A stretch of 32,596 nt of DNA, taken from Plakobranchus ocellatus (lineage: Eukaryota; Mollusca; Gastropoda; Plakobranchidae). Shown here piece after piece: positions 21,775 to 32,519 of the stretch. The DNA lies in NCBI GenBank assembly GCA_019648995.1, contig BLXT01001347.1, forward strand, positions 476,098 to 508,693, in the 5' to 3' direction. Numbering within the stretch: the stretch's first letter is position 1; every line of letters begins with the position of its first letter. The notes under the pieces were generated by a model. It searched no databases, was not told the DNA's origin, and saw nothing but the letters and a program-made list of their open reading frames with translations. The translations under genes were made by a program, and so were the position numbers.

Positions 21775-22030
21775 TTATACAGAATTCCTTTGAAATTATT
21801 AAAAAGACCATAGTTCTGAGCAGCTGGATATATATTTGACAATCCTCTATTATAAAGAATTCCTTAGAAATCAGTCTGATAGTGAATTATTAAAATTACC
21901 AAAGTTCTGAGCACCTGGATATATATATATTTGACAATCTTCTATTACACAGATTTCCTTTGAGATCCGTCTGATAGTGATATTGTCAAAAGGACCTCAG
22001 TTCTGGGCAAGCTGGATATATGTTTGTCAC
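21775..22030. repeat. Diverged repeat, three copies of about 80-110 bp
   Basis: Three blocks share, in order, (A/G)A(A/T)TTCCTT-GA(A/G)AT, an (A/G)TTCTG(A/G)GCA segment and CTGGATATAT(A/G)T with TTTG(A/T)C. The blocks begin near 21780, 21858 and 21954. The second and third also share GTCTGATAGTGA. Confidence 0.7.
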
Positions 22031-23128
22031 CCAAGAGATTACTGATTTTATACCGATATAACAGAAAGTGAATATATCAAAAAACACAAAGCCAAAGAAA
22101 AAAGTTTTGCACCTACCTTCTATCCCCCTACCATGTTTCAAAGTATAAGATCTTCTATATCGGTACCTCTACCATATTCCAAATTCATAAATGGATAAAC
22201 ACATGCAATGTCCCTGGTGAAATTTTTAATACTCTTTTTTTTTCTTCTGTAAAGTACGTTTTGTAAAAAGTTTAAAATCCTACGTCTTAGCTCGAAATCA
22301 ACACAGCTCTATCCAGTGTAAATCCTTGCAAAGCTAAAAGAAAAAAGTTTCAGTAATTACAATTGTTTAAAATAAGACTTTTGACTCCTTATGACAAATT
22401 TTGAGACAAATAAAAAAAAATTCTAGGGAAAAAATGCAGATATAAGAATATTTTTACTAGACACCATAGACAAAGAGAATTGGGATTTAACATGCTAGTC
22501 AAAATATGCAAATATTGGTATAATCGATGTCAATATAAGTGAAGTGAACTGTATCTAATAAAACTATTCTAGGTTAAGTGGAAAAACCAAGTCTATTTAT
22601 AGATCCATTGCAAAACACACAGGGAGGATGGACAAGCTAGAGGTCTAGGTCAGTTTACAGTGTTGTTGTGTGCTCAGTGACAGACCATGAGATTTAAAAA
22701 TGCTATAGAATTTTTGGACCATTTAAAAGAAAGGAAACACTTTGTGCAAGGCTTTTAAATGAATTTAATTGTTTTTATATAAAATCAATAGAATAACGAT
22801 TAGTATTTGATCTAGATAGGCTTATAAAAAACCAAATGTTTGCTCATCCTTAGAATTGATTGGATTTTTCTGAGGTATCTTGAAATCTATTGAATTAATT
22901 TTTCTTTTGTACCTCAGACATTATCAACAAAAAAGTTTACAACCCACTAAGAAAGTGATAGTACAGCTTCAAGATCATGATCCAGGAATTATAAAATGCC
23001 AAAGACATATACATATATACAATGCAATGTTTTCCTCTGAACAATGCACATACTCTACATAATCTAAATACACCGTAAACCTCTGTATTTACAAGTGCAA
23101 ATTTACTTTCGCCCTTTCCTCCCCTCTA
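22031..23128. other. Probable 3' flank or 3' UTR of the claudin-like gene
   Basis: No coding frame with support was found. For the minus-strand gene this is immediately downstream of the stop codon, so part of it is likely 3' UTR. I could not place a convincing polyadenylation signal close to the stop. Confidence 0.4.
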
Positions 23129-23628
23129 CTATTCTAAGGGCACAGCTGTAGTATTGGCAGATTCAGGGCAAGAGGTACAGGTAGGGGTAGTATATGGGCA
23201 AGTGTCTGAAGTGACTACCTGGGAGTAAGGTGGTGGTGGCGCTTCATTTCTCAGCCCAGTTTCAGAGTCTAGATCACCACAGTTCACCACCATATCATAT
23301 GCTGGTGGCATGGTGCAAGCATCCTCACCGCCTTCTCCATTAGCATGCTGCTCAGACTCTGAGTAATCAGGAAGCCGGACATTGCTGTGGAAAGATGAGT
23401 TACTGAATTGCCTATGAGCAAATTGGCTGCCACGTTCTCGCCTGACCTCTGCTAGGAGTCGTAGCCTGTGAGCCAGGAGCATGAGGGTCGCGCTGAGCCC
23501 AAGCAGAGCTGTGGCTACACTGGCCAGCACAAAACCCCACCACACATGGCCTGCACTGCTGCTGAATCGTGTATAGTACTTCTTAATCTGGCTGGCAAAC
23601 ATAATCAGACCAAAAGCACCAAATGCCA
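23129..23628 (-). CDS. Claudin-like gene, terminal coding exon
   Basis: After acceptor tttctgcag it encodes the rest of span 3 (AFGAFGLIMFAS), a short second loop (HVWW), span 4, a basic juxtamembrane stretch (HRLRLLAEVRRERG) and the Ser/Thr/Pro-rich tail with three PY-type motifs, ending AVPLE then TAG. The composition is clearly more GC-rich than the flanking DNA, as expected for a real exon. Confidence 0.87.
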
Positions 23629-25709
23629 CTGCAGAAAGGAAAAAAAAAAAGAAAGGGTTTTTTAATTGGAAGAATAATAAATAGTAGCTTTAAAGACTGG
23701 TTCAGACAAAAGAGCTGACAAATGCAATGTAAGTGAATAGTCAAAGTTATTTGACACATCCTATGATAGGCCTACTTTATTAATGTTAACCTTTCTACAC
23801 ACAGTGAGATAACAAGTTTAATCCTGTAATTTGGGATTTCCATATCTTTAATTTGTGGGAATAATGTGACCATTTGCTCTATATCTATTGACACAGGATA
23901 CCACATAAGTTTACATCCCAACATTTACACTTTCCAGTTGTAAAAAGGATATAAAATAATTTTTCTTGGTATTCATAAATGGACATTTTGTGAAGATGTG
24001 AGTGAGTAAATTCTGGATTGGCAAAGAAAAAAATTCACATTTCTCTACATACAGAAATGGCAATTATAGGAAGTCCTGCACAAAGAGTATGAGCCATTAT
24101 TACCCTCATAGTTAAGGATTTTTTACCAGAGTCAGTCATGCACATCCATAGCTTGTGCAACTGATATTAATGCATACAAAATAATGCAAGAATAAAATCA
24201 ATTGAGCATAAAGTTTGAGAGACTGACAGAAGAGTGAAAATTTTGAAAAAAAAAAGTTCATGCAAACGTCATACTCATAGATATTTGATTGAAATTACAA
24301 GTGCTCAATAATTGTAAAATTCAAGACCCATTTAAATGACGGATTTTTCAATTTTTTAAAGGGAAAATGCTGTTGGAAAATAAGCCCTGCATAAACAAAG
24401 TTAAGTGTAATAAATAATTTGGTAGTACAGGACTAAAACAGATTTTTAAAAGAATTATTTATATTTAGTAAAATTCAAATCTTTTCTTCATTCCGAAATT
24501 ACTTAAGAATCACAGGATACCTTGAATACTTTCCCCACTATGTCCATGTCCATAATATATTATGCAAAGACAGAGTTTAGCCTCGGGTATACATGAATAA
24601 AATGCATACAATTTATATTTGTTTTCACAAACTTAATAATATATGACATTACTTTTAAATTTTTGCTCCATGGGTGATTCCCCCTGTGCCGCAACATCAA
24701 ACAAATCCACAAAAGCTAGATATACCTGATTTTTTTTGGTTAACTTACCCGCCACAATGGCTGATGTCTCCATATTTTTGTTGAAGATATTTGAAGTAAT
24801 TTGTGCTTTAAGGATACAGTTGCTATAGAGACCAATGAAGCAGGAAGCCACAGCAAAAAACATTGCAATGCACTCAAGAGCTCGCACAGCCTTAAGCCAA
24901 CCTGAGGATCATATAACAAAGCAATGCTTTAATATGGTATTTGTATTATTTCAGATTAATTTCTTTGTTGACTAAGGTCAAGAGTTTGAACAAAAATTAA
25001 GGCTAGAAACTTGAAACGTGTCATAGCTTTAGGGAAAACATTTATAAATTAGTTTTCCTAGTTCCCCACTCATATAAAATGCAAAGTAGTTCAAGTTTAG
25101 TTTCTTATCACCGTATACAACTTCTTTGTTTCTGGCTTTTGGATTAAGTTTAATTGGGAATTTTTTATCTGTTTGACAAAGGATAGAATATTATGGGAAT
25201 GCCAGAAATGTTTATTTCAAGCATACATTGTGATTTAAAGTACAAATAGAAGGATGTTATGTTTACAGGGCAATGTTGAGGCTAAAAATACATTTTTTCA
25301 CTTCCACAACTACCCAAAGATACTAAGAAAGAGAGGATTTAAGATTATTTATTAACTTTGAATTAGTATCAAAATTCTGCATATGTATTTGTCATCACGC
25401 ATAAAAAATAAAATAAACAGAAAGAAACAATATTATATATATATATTAATTAAAGAATGAATTCAAATTCTTTTCATAGGAAGTCTTACCTGGATTTTCG
25501 GAGTGCAGAGCGAGTTTACAGACAGACAAATCCTCAGTACACACTTGCCACAAACCCAGACTCTGCGTGTGATGATGGCCTCCATTGGGTTGAATCTTGA
25601 ACAAGGCCCATGATGGTGCACAGAATGCCACAATAAACATCAGTGTAGCCAGGTTGGCCCCAGCAAAACCTACCTTGTAGATGAGTGATCTCTCTTGCCA
25701 CATTCCCAT
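23129..25709 (-). CDS. Claudin/PMP22-family four-pass membrane protein with PY-motif tail
   Basis: Three minus-strand exons (25709-25490, 24901-24749, 23628-23129) join in phase to 290 residues. The ATG at 25709 follows AAA, has G at +4, and sits 15 bases after an acceptor at 25725. Four hydrophobic spans are visible at about 14-34, 81-101, 120-138 and 156-178. Between the first two lies the family signature APSW then GLWQVC with a second Cys seven residues on (54-64). The second span opens with AVRAL, like the claudin ARAL motif. The cytoplasmic tail (about 180-290) carries LPDY (210-213), PPAY (232-235) and PPPPY (255-259), which are known ligands of NEDD4-type WW domains. Claudin-family proteins act at cell junctions or as channel and membrane-traffic partners; the role here is inferred. 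There is no obvious PDZ-binding C-terminus. Other PMP22-superfamily groups (stargazin-like, TMEM47-like) are possible. Confidence 0.85.
24749..24901 (-). CDS. Claudin-like gene, second coding exon
   Basis: It encodes GWLKAVRALECIAMFF through METSAIVA: the second membrane span, the intracellular loop and the start of the third span. The acceptor is atcctcag and the donor is the strong gtaagt. Phase 1/1 matches both neighbours exactly. Confidence 0.87.
25490..25709 (-). CDS. Claudin-like gene, first coding exon
   Basis: It encodes MGMWQERSLIYKVGF to HSENPG: a short cytoplasmic N-terminus, the first membrane span, and the first extracellular loop with Trp34 and the GLW-x2-C-x6-C motif. Claudins usually have 8-10 residues between the two Cys, so the loop is slightly short. 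The exon itself begins at 25724 after ttaaacag, so 15 bases of 5' UTR belong to it and at least one upstream untranslated exon is expected. The donor is gtaaga in phase 1. Confidence 0.87.
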
Positions 25710-26234
25710 TTTGACTTTATTTTCCTGTTTAAAAAAACAATGGCAAGTTGAACTTGACATCTATCTATCTATGGGTTAGGTAAGGCCACCACTATTGTTC
25801 ACAAAATACCTTACTCTAAAATTGATTTCTTTTTTAAGTAGAAAATGCTTTAATGGGTTCAATTCCAACAGCAAGTATTAAACCATTAATCAAGGGTGCA
25901 ATAAAGATCAATACTGACAGAAATACTGATTTCATGTGGATATAATACATTATATATCAAAATCGAAAGGCATAAAGGAAAAAATGCTCTCTTGAAGTTC
26001 TTATCCTGCCTTTCTACTACCCTCTGCACCAAGTTTACAGTGTATTATGCACTTTGCATTCCAATTTATACCCATGTCTTGTCTATGAGCCTCCTTCACG
26101 CTCATGTTGTTTGGGATCTCATGTCTTTGTTAATATAAACAAAAAACATCTACAAATACTCTGTATTGTTTCATTTGTTTTTATAAGTTTGAGTTGGTGG
26201 TTGTTTATTTTTACTATATTAATATAAACACATG

Positions 26235-26281
26235 GTGTACACATCAGAATCCCTGTATGATTTCATATCTGATGTGTACAC
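26235..26281. repeat. Perfect 14-bp hairpin
   Basis: GTGTACACATCAGA (26235-26248) is the exact reverse complement of TCTGATGTGTACAC (26268-26281), with a 19-base loop. It lies upstream of the first coding exon of the claudin-like gene, in its presumed 5' intron. Confidence 0.85.
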
Positions 26282-26536
26282 ACAGATCCCCACTCAAGTG
26301 ACATGAGGTATGAAAAAAGCTCATTCTAAAAATCGGATTCACTTCTTGCCATTGTACCCAATGACTTGAACAGAAGGCAGAGCCTTGGTTTTTGTGAGAA
26401 AAAAGGCTGAGTAATTTAGAGATTCAGGCACACAGGGGATATAAAAAATTTTCTTGATACTGTGAAATAAATCAATATTCCCATCTAAATTCATCTATTA
26501 ACAAAATTTTGTTTCGACAATAAATTATTGGTTTGT

Positions 26537-26764
26537 TGGAATAATCCGGAGACAGGCCAACAAACTTCTAGTACTAGATCTACCTTCACAAGCTACTGAC
26601 GAAATAATGCGGCAGTAGGTCAAATTATATGGTGATTGCTAAAATAGTGCTCGTTTCACACAAAATATACACAATTTTACACCCACGACCTCTTCATTTC
26701 TTTGGTAGCACATGAAGGTAGATCTAGATCTAGAAGTTGGTGGGCCTGTTCCCGGATTATCCCA
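26537..26764. repeat. Foldback element with about 65-bp imperfect inverted arms
   Basis: The left arm (TGGAATAATCCGG, then ACAGGCC, ACTTCTAG, TAGATCTACCTTCA, GCTAC) matches the reverse complement of the right arm ending at 26764 (TGGGATAATCCGG, ACAGGCCC, ACTTCTAGATCTAGATC, TACCTTCATGTGCTACC). About 100 bp lie between the arms. The form suits a decayed MITE or foldback transposon. No clear target duplication is visible. Confidence 0.75.
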
Positions 26765-28495
26765 GTTTGTTTGTGTGAAGGACACAAATACACATATATT
26801 ATATATCATCACATTTTAAAAACAAAAAGAAATTCATTCATCGCCAAAACGAACAACAAATTTTTATTTATTTTTAAGACATCAACAATTTCAATGGCTT
26901 GATACACTAGGTTATTTTCATTTTCAAAACACATTTATCCTTTTTCTTTCACATGGCAAATTAGCTAATTATTAGTTTGAATTGGACAACTTATGGGGAA
27001 AAAATAGTTCACAATGTTTTAACCAAACTCAATCTAGATTTATATACTAGATCTAGATGCAGAGGGTGATTGATGGTCAGCACTATGGAAAGTATAGATC
27101 TAATCAAATTGTTTACTGAACTTTCGGCTTTTTATTAGATCTACCACCCAAATCGGATTAAATCAACATCTTTCACATAAAATATCAATGCAACACAATT
27201 TTAAGTCACCTTTCATGATAAGTCTAAAATATCGCTAAACACTACTTGTGTAAAGAAATTCACATCATTCGTCGAAGATTTATGGTCAAACTAAGCCTAG
27301 CGCTGATGTTAGAAATCAATGATGTTTTTTTTTTTCGACATGACAACTTAAAGTTAAATCTAGTTTGCTCGAATTTGAATTCAAGGAAAAAAACTTGTCA
27401 GAAAACAAAAAAATGGGTGTCGATGAATACGAATGAAAGAATTAGGCATATCTGCACATCAGCTGATAAAAAAGCGAATAAATCTGTTCACTCTGATGTT
27501 AGAAATCATAAGCCTGACATTATCTGTGAATATTGCAATACATGTTCCTGGTCTTTCTATAGATGGAATGGATTTGAACAATCTTCATCTTAAAATACTA
27601 GTTTTGATGTCCTCTTTTGATACATTACTCCGGTTTGATTACTGTCCTCTTTCAATATTTTACACCAGTTGCGGCAATAGGGCCCAGAAATATGTATTTT
27701 AGCCTCTTATTTCTGAGGTGTCCATCACCTGACATCCACAAATTTGTTGGTGTTATTTCAGCAACCAAAGGCAAAATACAACGTCACATTCAAATTTCAA
27801 TTAACACCAAATTTGGACGAGATGTGACTTATTAATTGTACATTAATCTGAAACAAATAAAAATTCCTCAAGTGTGATGGGGCTATAGGTCTATAGGGGT
27901 TCATCCTTAAGTAAAATGCTAGCTGTCCAAATTTCTAACATTGATGACAAACAAATGATTATTTATTTTATAGTAGGCCTATTAAATACCAAATCCACAC
28001 AAAATAGCTGCTTGTACAGCATCTTCAGTGCTAATTTGAGTATCAAACAAAAAAATCATGTGAAATGAATGTATAATAGTTATTTTAAGGCTTCTAGGGT
28101 TTTCTTTCTGCTATATCACACTACTTCCTGTGGGATTCGCCCTAGCCTGGGCCTAGGCCCCTACCATTCACTGAAGTATTAACATCAATTTTTAAGCTCT
28201 AGCCTAGCCTTGGGCTACTAGATCTATATCTTTATCACTGTCACCTGGAAGTAAACGTTAGTGGTTATTTCAATATGTTTTGGGAAATGGAAAGTACCAT
28301 AAAACAGAATCACCAACGCCCCCCTAGACCTCGAGAAGATCTAGGCCTAAATCTAGTCTTACTCTTAGTCTAGATAAATCTACAGATATAATTCGTGTGA
28401 AGAAGAAATGTTACGATCAAAGATGGTGTTCAAATAAATTTGAGAAAATCGATAGTGGTTTCCCCCTCAAAAAAGAGAAATATCAAACAATTTAC
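26765..28495. other. Presumed 5' intron of the claudin-like gene
   Basis: No supported exon is present. AGATCT/CTAGA words recur (27032-27060, 27095, 27137, 28218, 28335-28385). Two plus-strand open frames at 27246-27702 lack any recognisable motif and overlap each other, so they are treated as chance. Confidence 0.4.
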
Positions 28496-28640
28496 CTATT
28501 TATGTCAGCAAAATGTTCATTCTCTGTTTCTCCATTTTATCAAGATAAACGCAGATTAGAATAAGATCAAAACTTCCGGTGTGGTGGCCAAGAACATGCA
28601 TAATAACTTCCGCATGTTGCTCAGTCATGTGACCTGACCT
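28496..28640 (-). promoter_or_regulatory. Candidate promoter and 5' untranslated exon of the claudin-like gene
   Basis: Read on the minus strand, this interval has an E-box/M-box-like GTCATGTGAC (28624-28633) and two ETS-type sites, GCGGAAGT (28606-28613) and ACCGGAAGT (28572-28580). About 75 bp later comes a splice donor, ATAG|gtaaat, at 28496/28495. Paired ETS sites followed closely by a donor are typical of TATA-less start regions. The first coding exon at 25724 begins with an acceptor and so needs an upstream exon. The link between the two is inference; no other gene nearby would use this promoter. Confidence 0.35.
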
Positions 28641-28767
28641 GCGACAACATGAGAATCGCAAAGCAGCAATAAAATTAAAGACCAAACATAAATAATTTCA
28701 GGCCCTTGGGTTGGCCAAGGTTTGCCTATGGCATAGGATCGTCTGAAATGAGCTTTCATGGAAAAAA

Positions 28768-28964
28768 GAATAAAGAAATAAAGAAGACGTTCACTCACTT
28801 AGACCTAGCAACAGACAAGACAAGACAGAAGACGAGAGAAAAGTACAATAATTTTGTCTGAGTAGGATTCGAACCCACACCCTCGCCGGCACCCACCGCC
28901 TTGCTAGACGGAGGAACCAAGCAAACAAGCACTGAGCCATCCGCTTCCACAAAAATAGAAGCAT
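28768..28964 (-). mobile_element. tRNA-derived SINE with 10-bp target duplications
   Basis: On the minus strand an A-box-like TGGCTCAGTGC follows GTGGAAGCGGA, and a perfect B-box GGTTCGAATCC follows about 55 bases later: the internal polymerase III promoter of a tRNA. A non-tRNA body rich in CTT/TCT ends the element. ATGGAAAAAA flanks both sides (28758-28767 and 28965-28974). The tRNA part does not fold cleanly enough to be called a functional tRNA gene. It differs from the family A SINEs. Confidence 0.8.
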
Positions 28965-28974
28965 ATGGAAAAAA

Positions 28975-30082
28975 TAAGGCAACATCGTGTTGTGATTGAA
29001 GGTCAGTGAAAAAAAAGTGAAGGCAAAGGCAAGAGTAGAAGTGAAGAAAATATGATGCCGACCTTACAATAGTCTACTGCATAGCTGGAAACAATTAAAA
29101 AATATATAATAATATATGCTCAGCACGAAGATTCTTCTTAAACCTTCATGTGATATGTATTAATTAGATACTTAATTTTTTGCCATTCATTCAAACTCTT
29201 TGCTGTTCAAAACAAGTTTATATAATTTATTCTTACTAAAGATATGTTTCTCAAAAGATTCGTTGCGTTTGGTAAAGCAAATACATGGCTAACCCTTAAT
29301 GAAATTAATAAACACACTAATTCTTTACTCCCTCTTTATTTAATAACAGATTCCTCACATACCAAAACTAGCTCTTAGAGATGAAACGATTCTCCAAAAT
29401 GAAAAAATCTTCATAGACCTATTCAATCAAAAAAATTATGTTCTTTTCACTAAAAGAATTAGTCGGTAGAACAGCCAATATTTGCAAGTCGGATGGATTA
29501 CAATCTTCTTGAACTAGTAGTTCTCAACGAGGATAGAAAACAAAACGAACTATATATCGAAGATAGGGTCGTCAAAATGCTTTTTAAAGGATAAAAAGTG
29601 GGAAACTTAACAAGAAAAGGACTGTTAAAGTCACTTATTTCTGCAGTACAACCTCACTCTCATAGCATCTGGCTAAATACATTCGATAATCTGAGTTGAC
29701 CTATGGACAGTGCACATGTGAACATCTTACAAAAATAGTTATCTAAAAAAATAAAGTTAGAGAAAATGGGAATAATCTCTAACAACAACTGCCAAAAATG
29801 CAGCTAAACAGATATGCATTGAGTGCTATTTTTGTAGCATGCCTCTTGGTAAAGGCAATGTAGAAAGAGAAATGGACAAAATTTTTAATGTGTTCTTTCT
29901 TAGGCGAAAGAATAACCCAACAATCCTTTTTGGCACAAATTAATCTTTTCTTACAGAAAAAAAAGAGGAACGTAATTAACCATACTCTTCTAATCACAAA
30001 AACATCTCATAGCACATTTATTGTGTCGGCAAACGAACATAGTCTTGAATTACCTTCAGTGTATTACCACCAGTGTGGGCGC
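28975..30082. other. Gene-free stretch
   Basis: AT-rich DNA with no supported coding frame on either strand and no recognisable repeat, except a possible transposon-end scrap at its right edge (30070-30082). Confidence 0.45.
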
Positions 30083-30085
30083 TTA

Positions 30086-30436
30086 GCGTAGACCTACACT
30101 AAAAGCGACGCGACATGTCATGGCTAACTTGACAGACTGATGTCGCAGTTACTGTGCGCTACTCACCGACAAGTTAGCCTGATAATTTGCGTAACAAGAC
30201 TGGCCTCGTGGTTCGCGCGGCAACGCTCAGTAGAATTATGCGTGGTCATGTAATGGCAGCCCCCTTTCCCTTATCCGACAGAGCCAGTGACGTAAGACCA
30301 GGTTGTAAAACACAAAGGATAGCTCCGACGCTCCGACAAGTTGCCGACTTGATGTGCGCCCGCATCAAAGAAAGAGAATATTTCAAAACATGTATTGTTG
30401 GACACGTGAACTGCTGCCTCCAGTGTGGGTCTACGC
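30086..30436. mobile_element. MITE copy 2 (Harbinger-like, TTA target duplication)
   Basis: This 351-bp element is collinear and close to identical with 10124-10472 and in the same orientation. The terminal inverted repeats are GCGTAGACC(T/C)ACACT..., slightly imperfect. TTA flanks both ends (30083-30085 and 30437-30439). The internal hairpin GGCTAACTTG (30122-30131) with CAAGTTAGCC (30170-30179) is kept. High similarity over the whole length suggests recent activity. Confidence 0.88.
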
Positions 30437-30875
30437 TTAGGCTTACTGCATGAAATTCGTACTATTACGATTCATGTTAATATATTGTTCCTTTATATTC
30501 AATAAACTCGACTGTCTAAACATTTTGACTTAAATCACTTATTGCTTTTAAACATTTATAAAGGACCTAACAACATTTTGCACTTAAAGCTGGTACAGAA
30601 AACTTGAAACAATCCCACGGCTTTGAACTCTCAAAATCTCACAAGATTTCACAAGAATCTCACAAGTTCTCTCGAAGAACTCTCTTCTGTTAACACAAAT
30701 TATTAAGTTGAATGAATCATTCGTATCATTCTGAAATTTAAATTTTATTTGTGGTAACACATTTAGTAACGGAGTGTTCAAATGCTCTCCCTGATTTCTT
30801 TGATGGTGCCTCACTTTTATCTGTGTGGTTAGTGAGAGCTCGTTCAATCAAGTGGGGCTATGAAAGATGACCTTC

Positions 30876-30878
<3 letters not shown>

Positions 30879-30927
<49 letters not shown>
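30879..30927. repeat. (CT)n microsatellite
   Basis: An uninterrupted CT dinucleotide run of about 24 units. Confidence 0.97.
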
Positions 30928-30930
<3 letters not shown>

Positions 30931-32049
30931 GTGTACTCTCGGTGACTAAATGTATTACCACAAAATAGTAGTCAAATTTCATAATTCTACAAATTCTACG
31001 AGCTTACTGAAATTTGGGTAACATATCGTCAATGCAAAATTTACCTTTTTGTGCTTTACCTTCTTAATTATCATATTTGCCTATGAGTTGGGACACCATG
31101 TTGGGGAAATCTTAGTTCAAGGATTGAATTTTTAACTTTCCAAAAAGTGTTTTTTATTGCTAAACACCGCCATGAAAAACAATTAAATGGTGGAAAAAAG
31201 TGCAGTGAAAATAACGAATAAAATAGTTTACATATCAAAACGCATGGCTTTTATCATACATACTTTATCTCATTTTGCTAGAGCCTACAGCGTACACGCA
31301 GGGTCCATCTTATTGTGAGTGTGACACACGGTAGTGGCAGACCAACCGTATTGATAACGATCACAACTTTTTTCCCCTTGAAAGTTGAATTACTCTAGTC
31401 TCAATTTTAAATCGTAGATCGCAGGCCAACCGCGATAGAGACGAGTGAAATTGCACTACTTCAACTTCAAGCGCCAACAATGGGTGTCTTTTTGTACTAG
31501 GTTTGGTCATCATGTTTAGTAATCTTTGTGGTTCAGGCCATTTTCTCTTCCACAACATCACAATAGTCTATCTCTACTGTTAACTTTAGATAGAAGGATC
31601 GGGTCGAAAGACGATCAGGGCGTGGGTATTTACTATACGTACTTTGTGGAAAGATGGAATGAGAGAATTATTATTAATACAATTTATAGCTTGAAGCCAG
31701 TCTGATTTAGTTTAATCTTAAGATTTATCGAGTGTCAGTTATGCCAATGAGCCAAGAGAATGCGTTGATAGTAATTTTATCCTCTTATTTTGTGAAGTAG
31801 TTTACAACTTAGGGAGCTTTTCATCTCCTAGCGTACTGTTCCTAAAAGAGCTTTGTCTCATATACGAATATATCGAAGACGATTTCTATACCCGACATTC
31901 AAAGCCCCGTTGGCCTGGGCTGCTCTCGCCGCCCGTAACCGCAGAGAGATCGAAAGAAATAGAACGATAGAGGTAAACTAAAAGTTATGGATCTAGATAA
32001 AGTTTCTTGTGCTTGCATTAACTTTGAGAGCACTGTGTTCTGAACTATC
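30928..32049. other. Gene-free stretch
   Basis: No exon, RNA gene or clear repeat was recognised. GC content rises from about 31290, with several CpGs (31410-31450, 31600-31625), which might mark a promoter of a gene beyond the window, but no motif pair or splice donor supports that. Confidence 0.4.
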
Positions 32050-32200
32050 CAATATGCAGTGGATAGTGAATCCGCCGTAAACCTGCAGGGATCCTTCTGT
32101 CGCGGGTTCGAGCCCCACCACCGGCCTTGACGGAGGGCCTGAAAGCCTGAGATCATTTTGGTGTGGACGGCTAGACACGCAAACCAAACCAAACCAAACC
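32050..32200 (+). mobile_element. SINE (family A), best copy in the window
   Basis: It has a tRNA-like head with A-box region CAGTGGATAGTGAATCCG and B-box GGTTCGAGCCC (32105-32115). Then comes a conserved core (CACCACCGGCC, GAGGGCCTGAAAGCCTGAG, ATCATTTTGGTGTGGACGG), then a tail of four AAACC units (32181-32200). Other copies at 6384, 9969 and 10544 share the core, which defines the family. Confidence 0.8.
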
Positions 32201-32519
32201 GATCTCATACGGCGACGGTTACCCCCACCAAGCAGTGTTGCCACGCTCGCGGTTCGTTTTTTACCCTACCATGGACGGTCATTTTACCCTACATTACCCT
32301 ACGCTCAAATTCTTTAATATCTCATAAATTACATGAAATCACACAAATCAGAGGAAAAACATCCAACAATCTCCTCAGTATGAAAGAAAAAGCCGCACTT
32401 TACTGTCTAGGTCGAATAGTCTCAAGCCATTAGAATATTCATGGTACAGGTACATGTGGACAAAAACATGCAAAACTGGTGCGTGGAACTGGAAGCACTA
32501 AAACACGATTGTCAGATAA

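Noticed and set aside
23468-23665. Plus-strand open frame
   Set aside because: It is antisense to the terminal exon of the claudin-like gene.
27246-27702. Two overlapping plus-strand open frames of 115 and 89 codons
   Set aside because: There is no recognisable motif, no splice context and a composition like the surroundings.
28856-28950. Possible functional tRNA gene on the minus strand
   Set aside because: A and B boxes are present, but the arms do not pair as a standard cloverleaf, and target duplications enclose a longer SINE.
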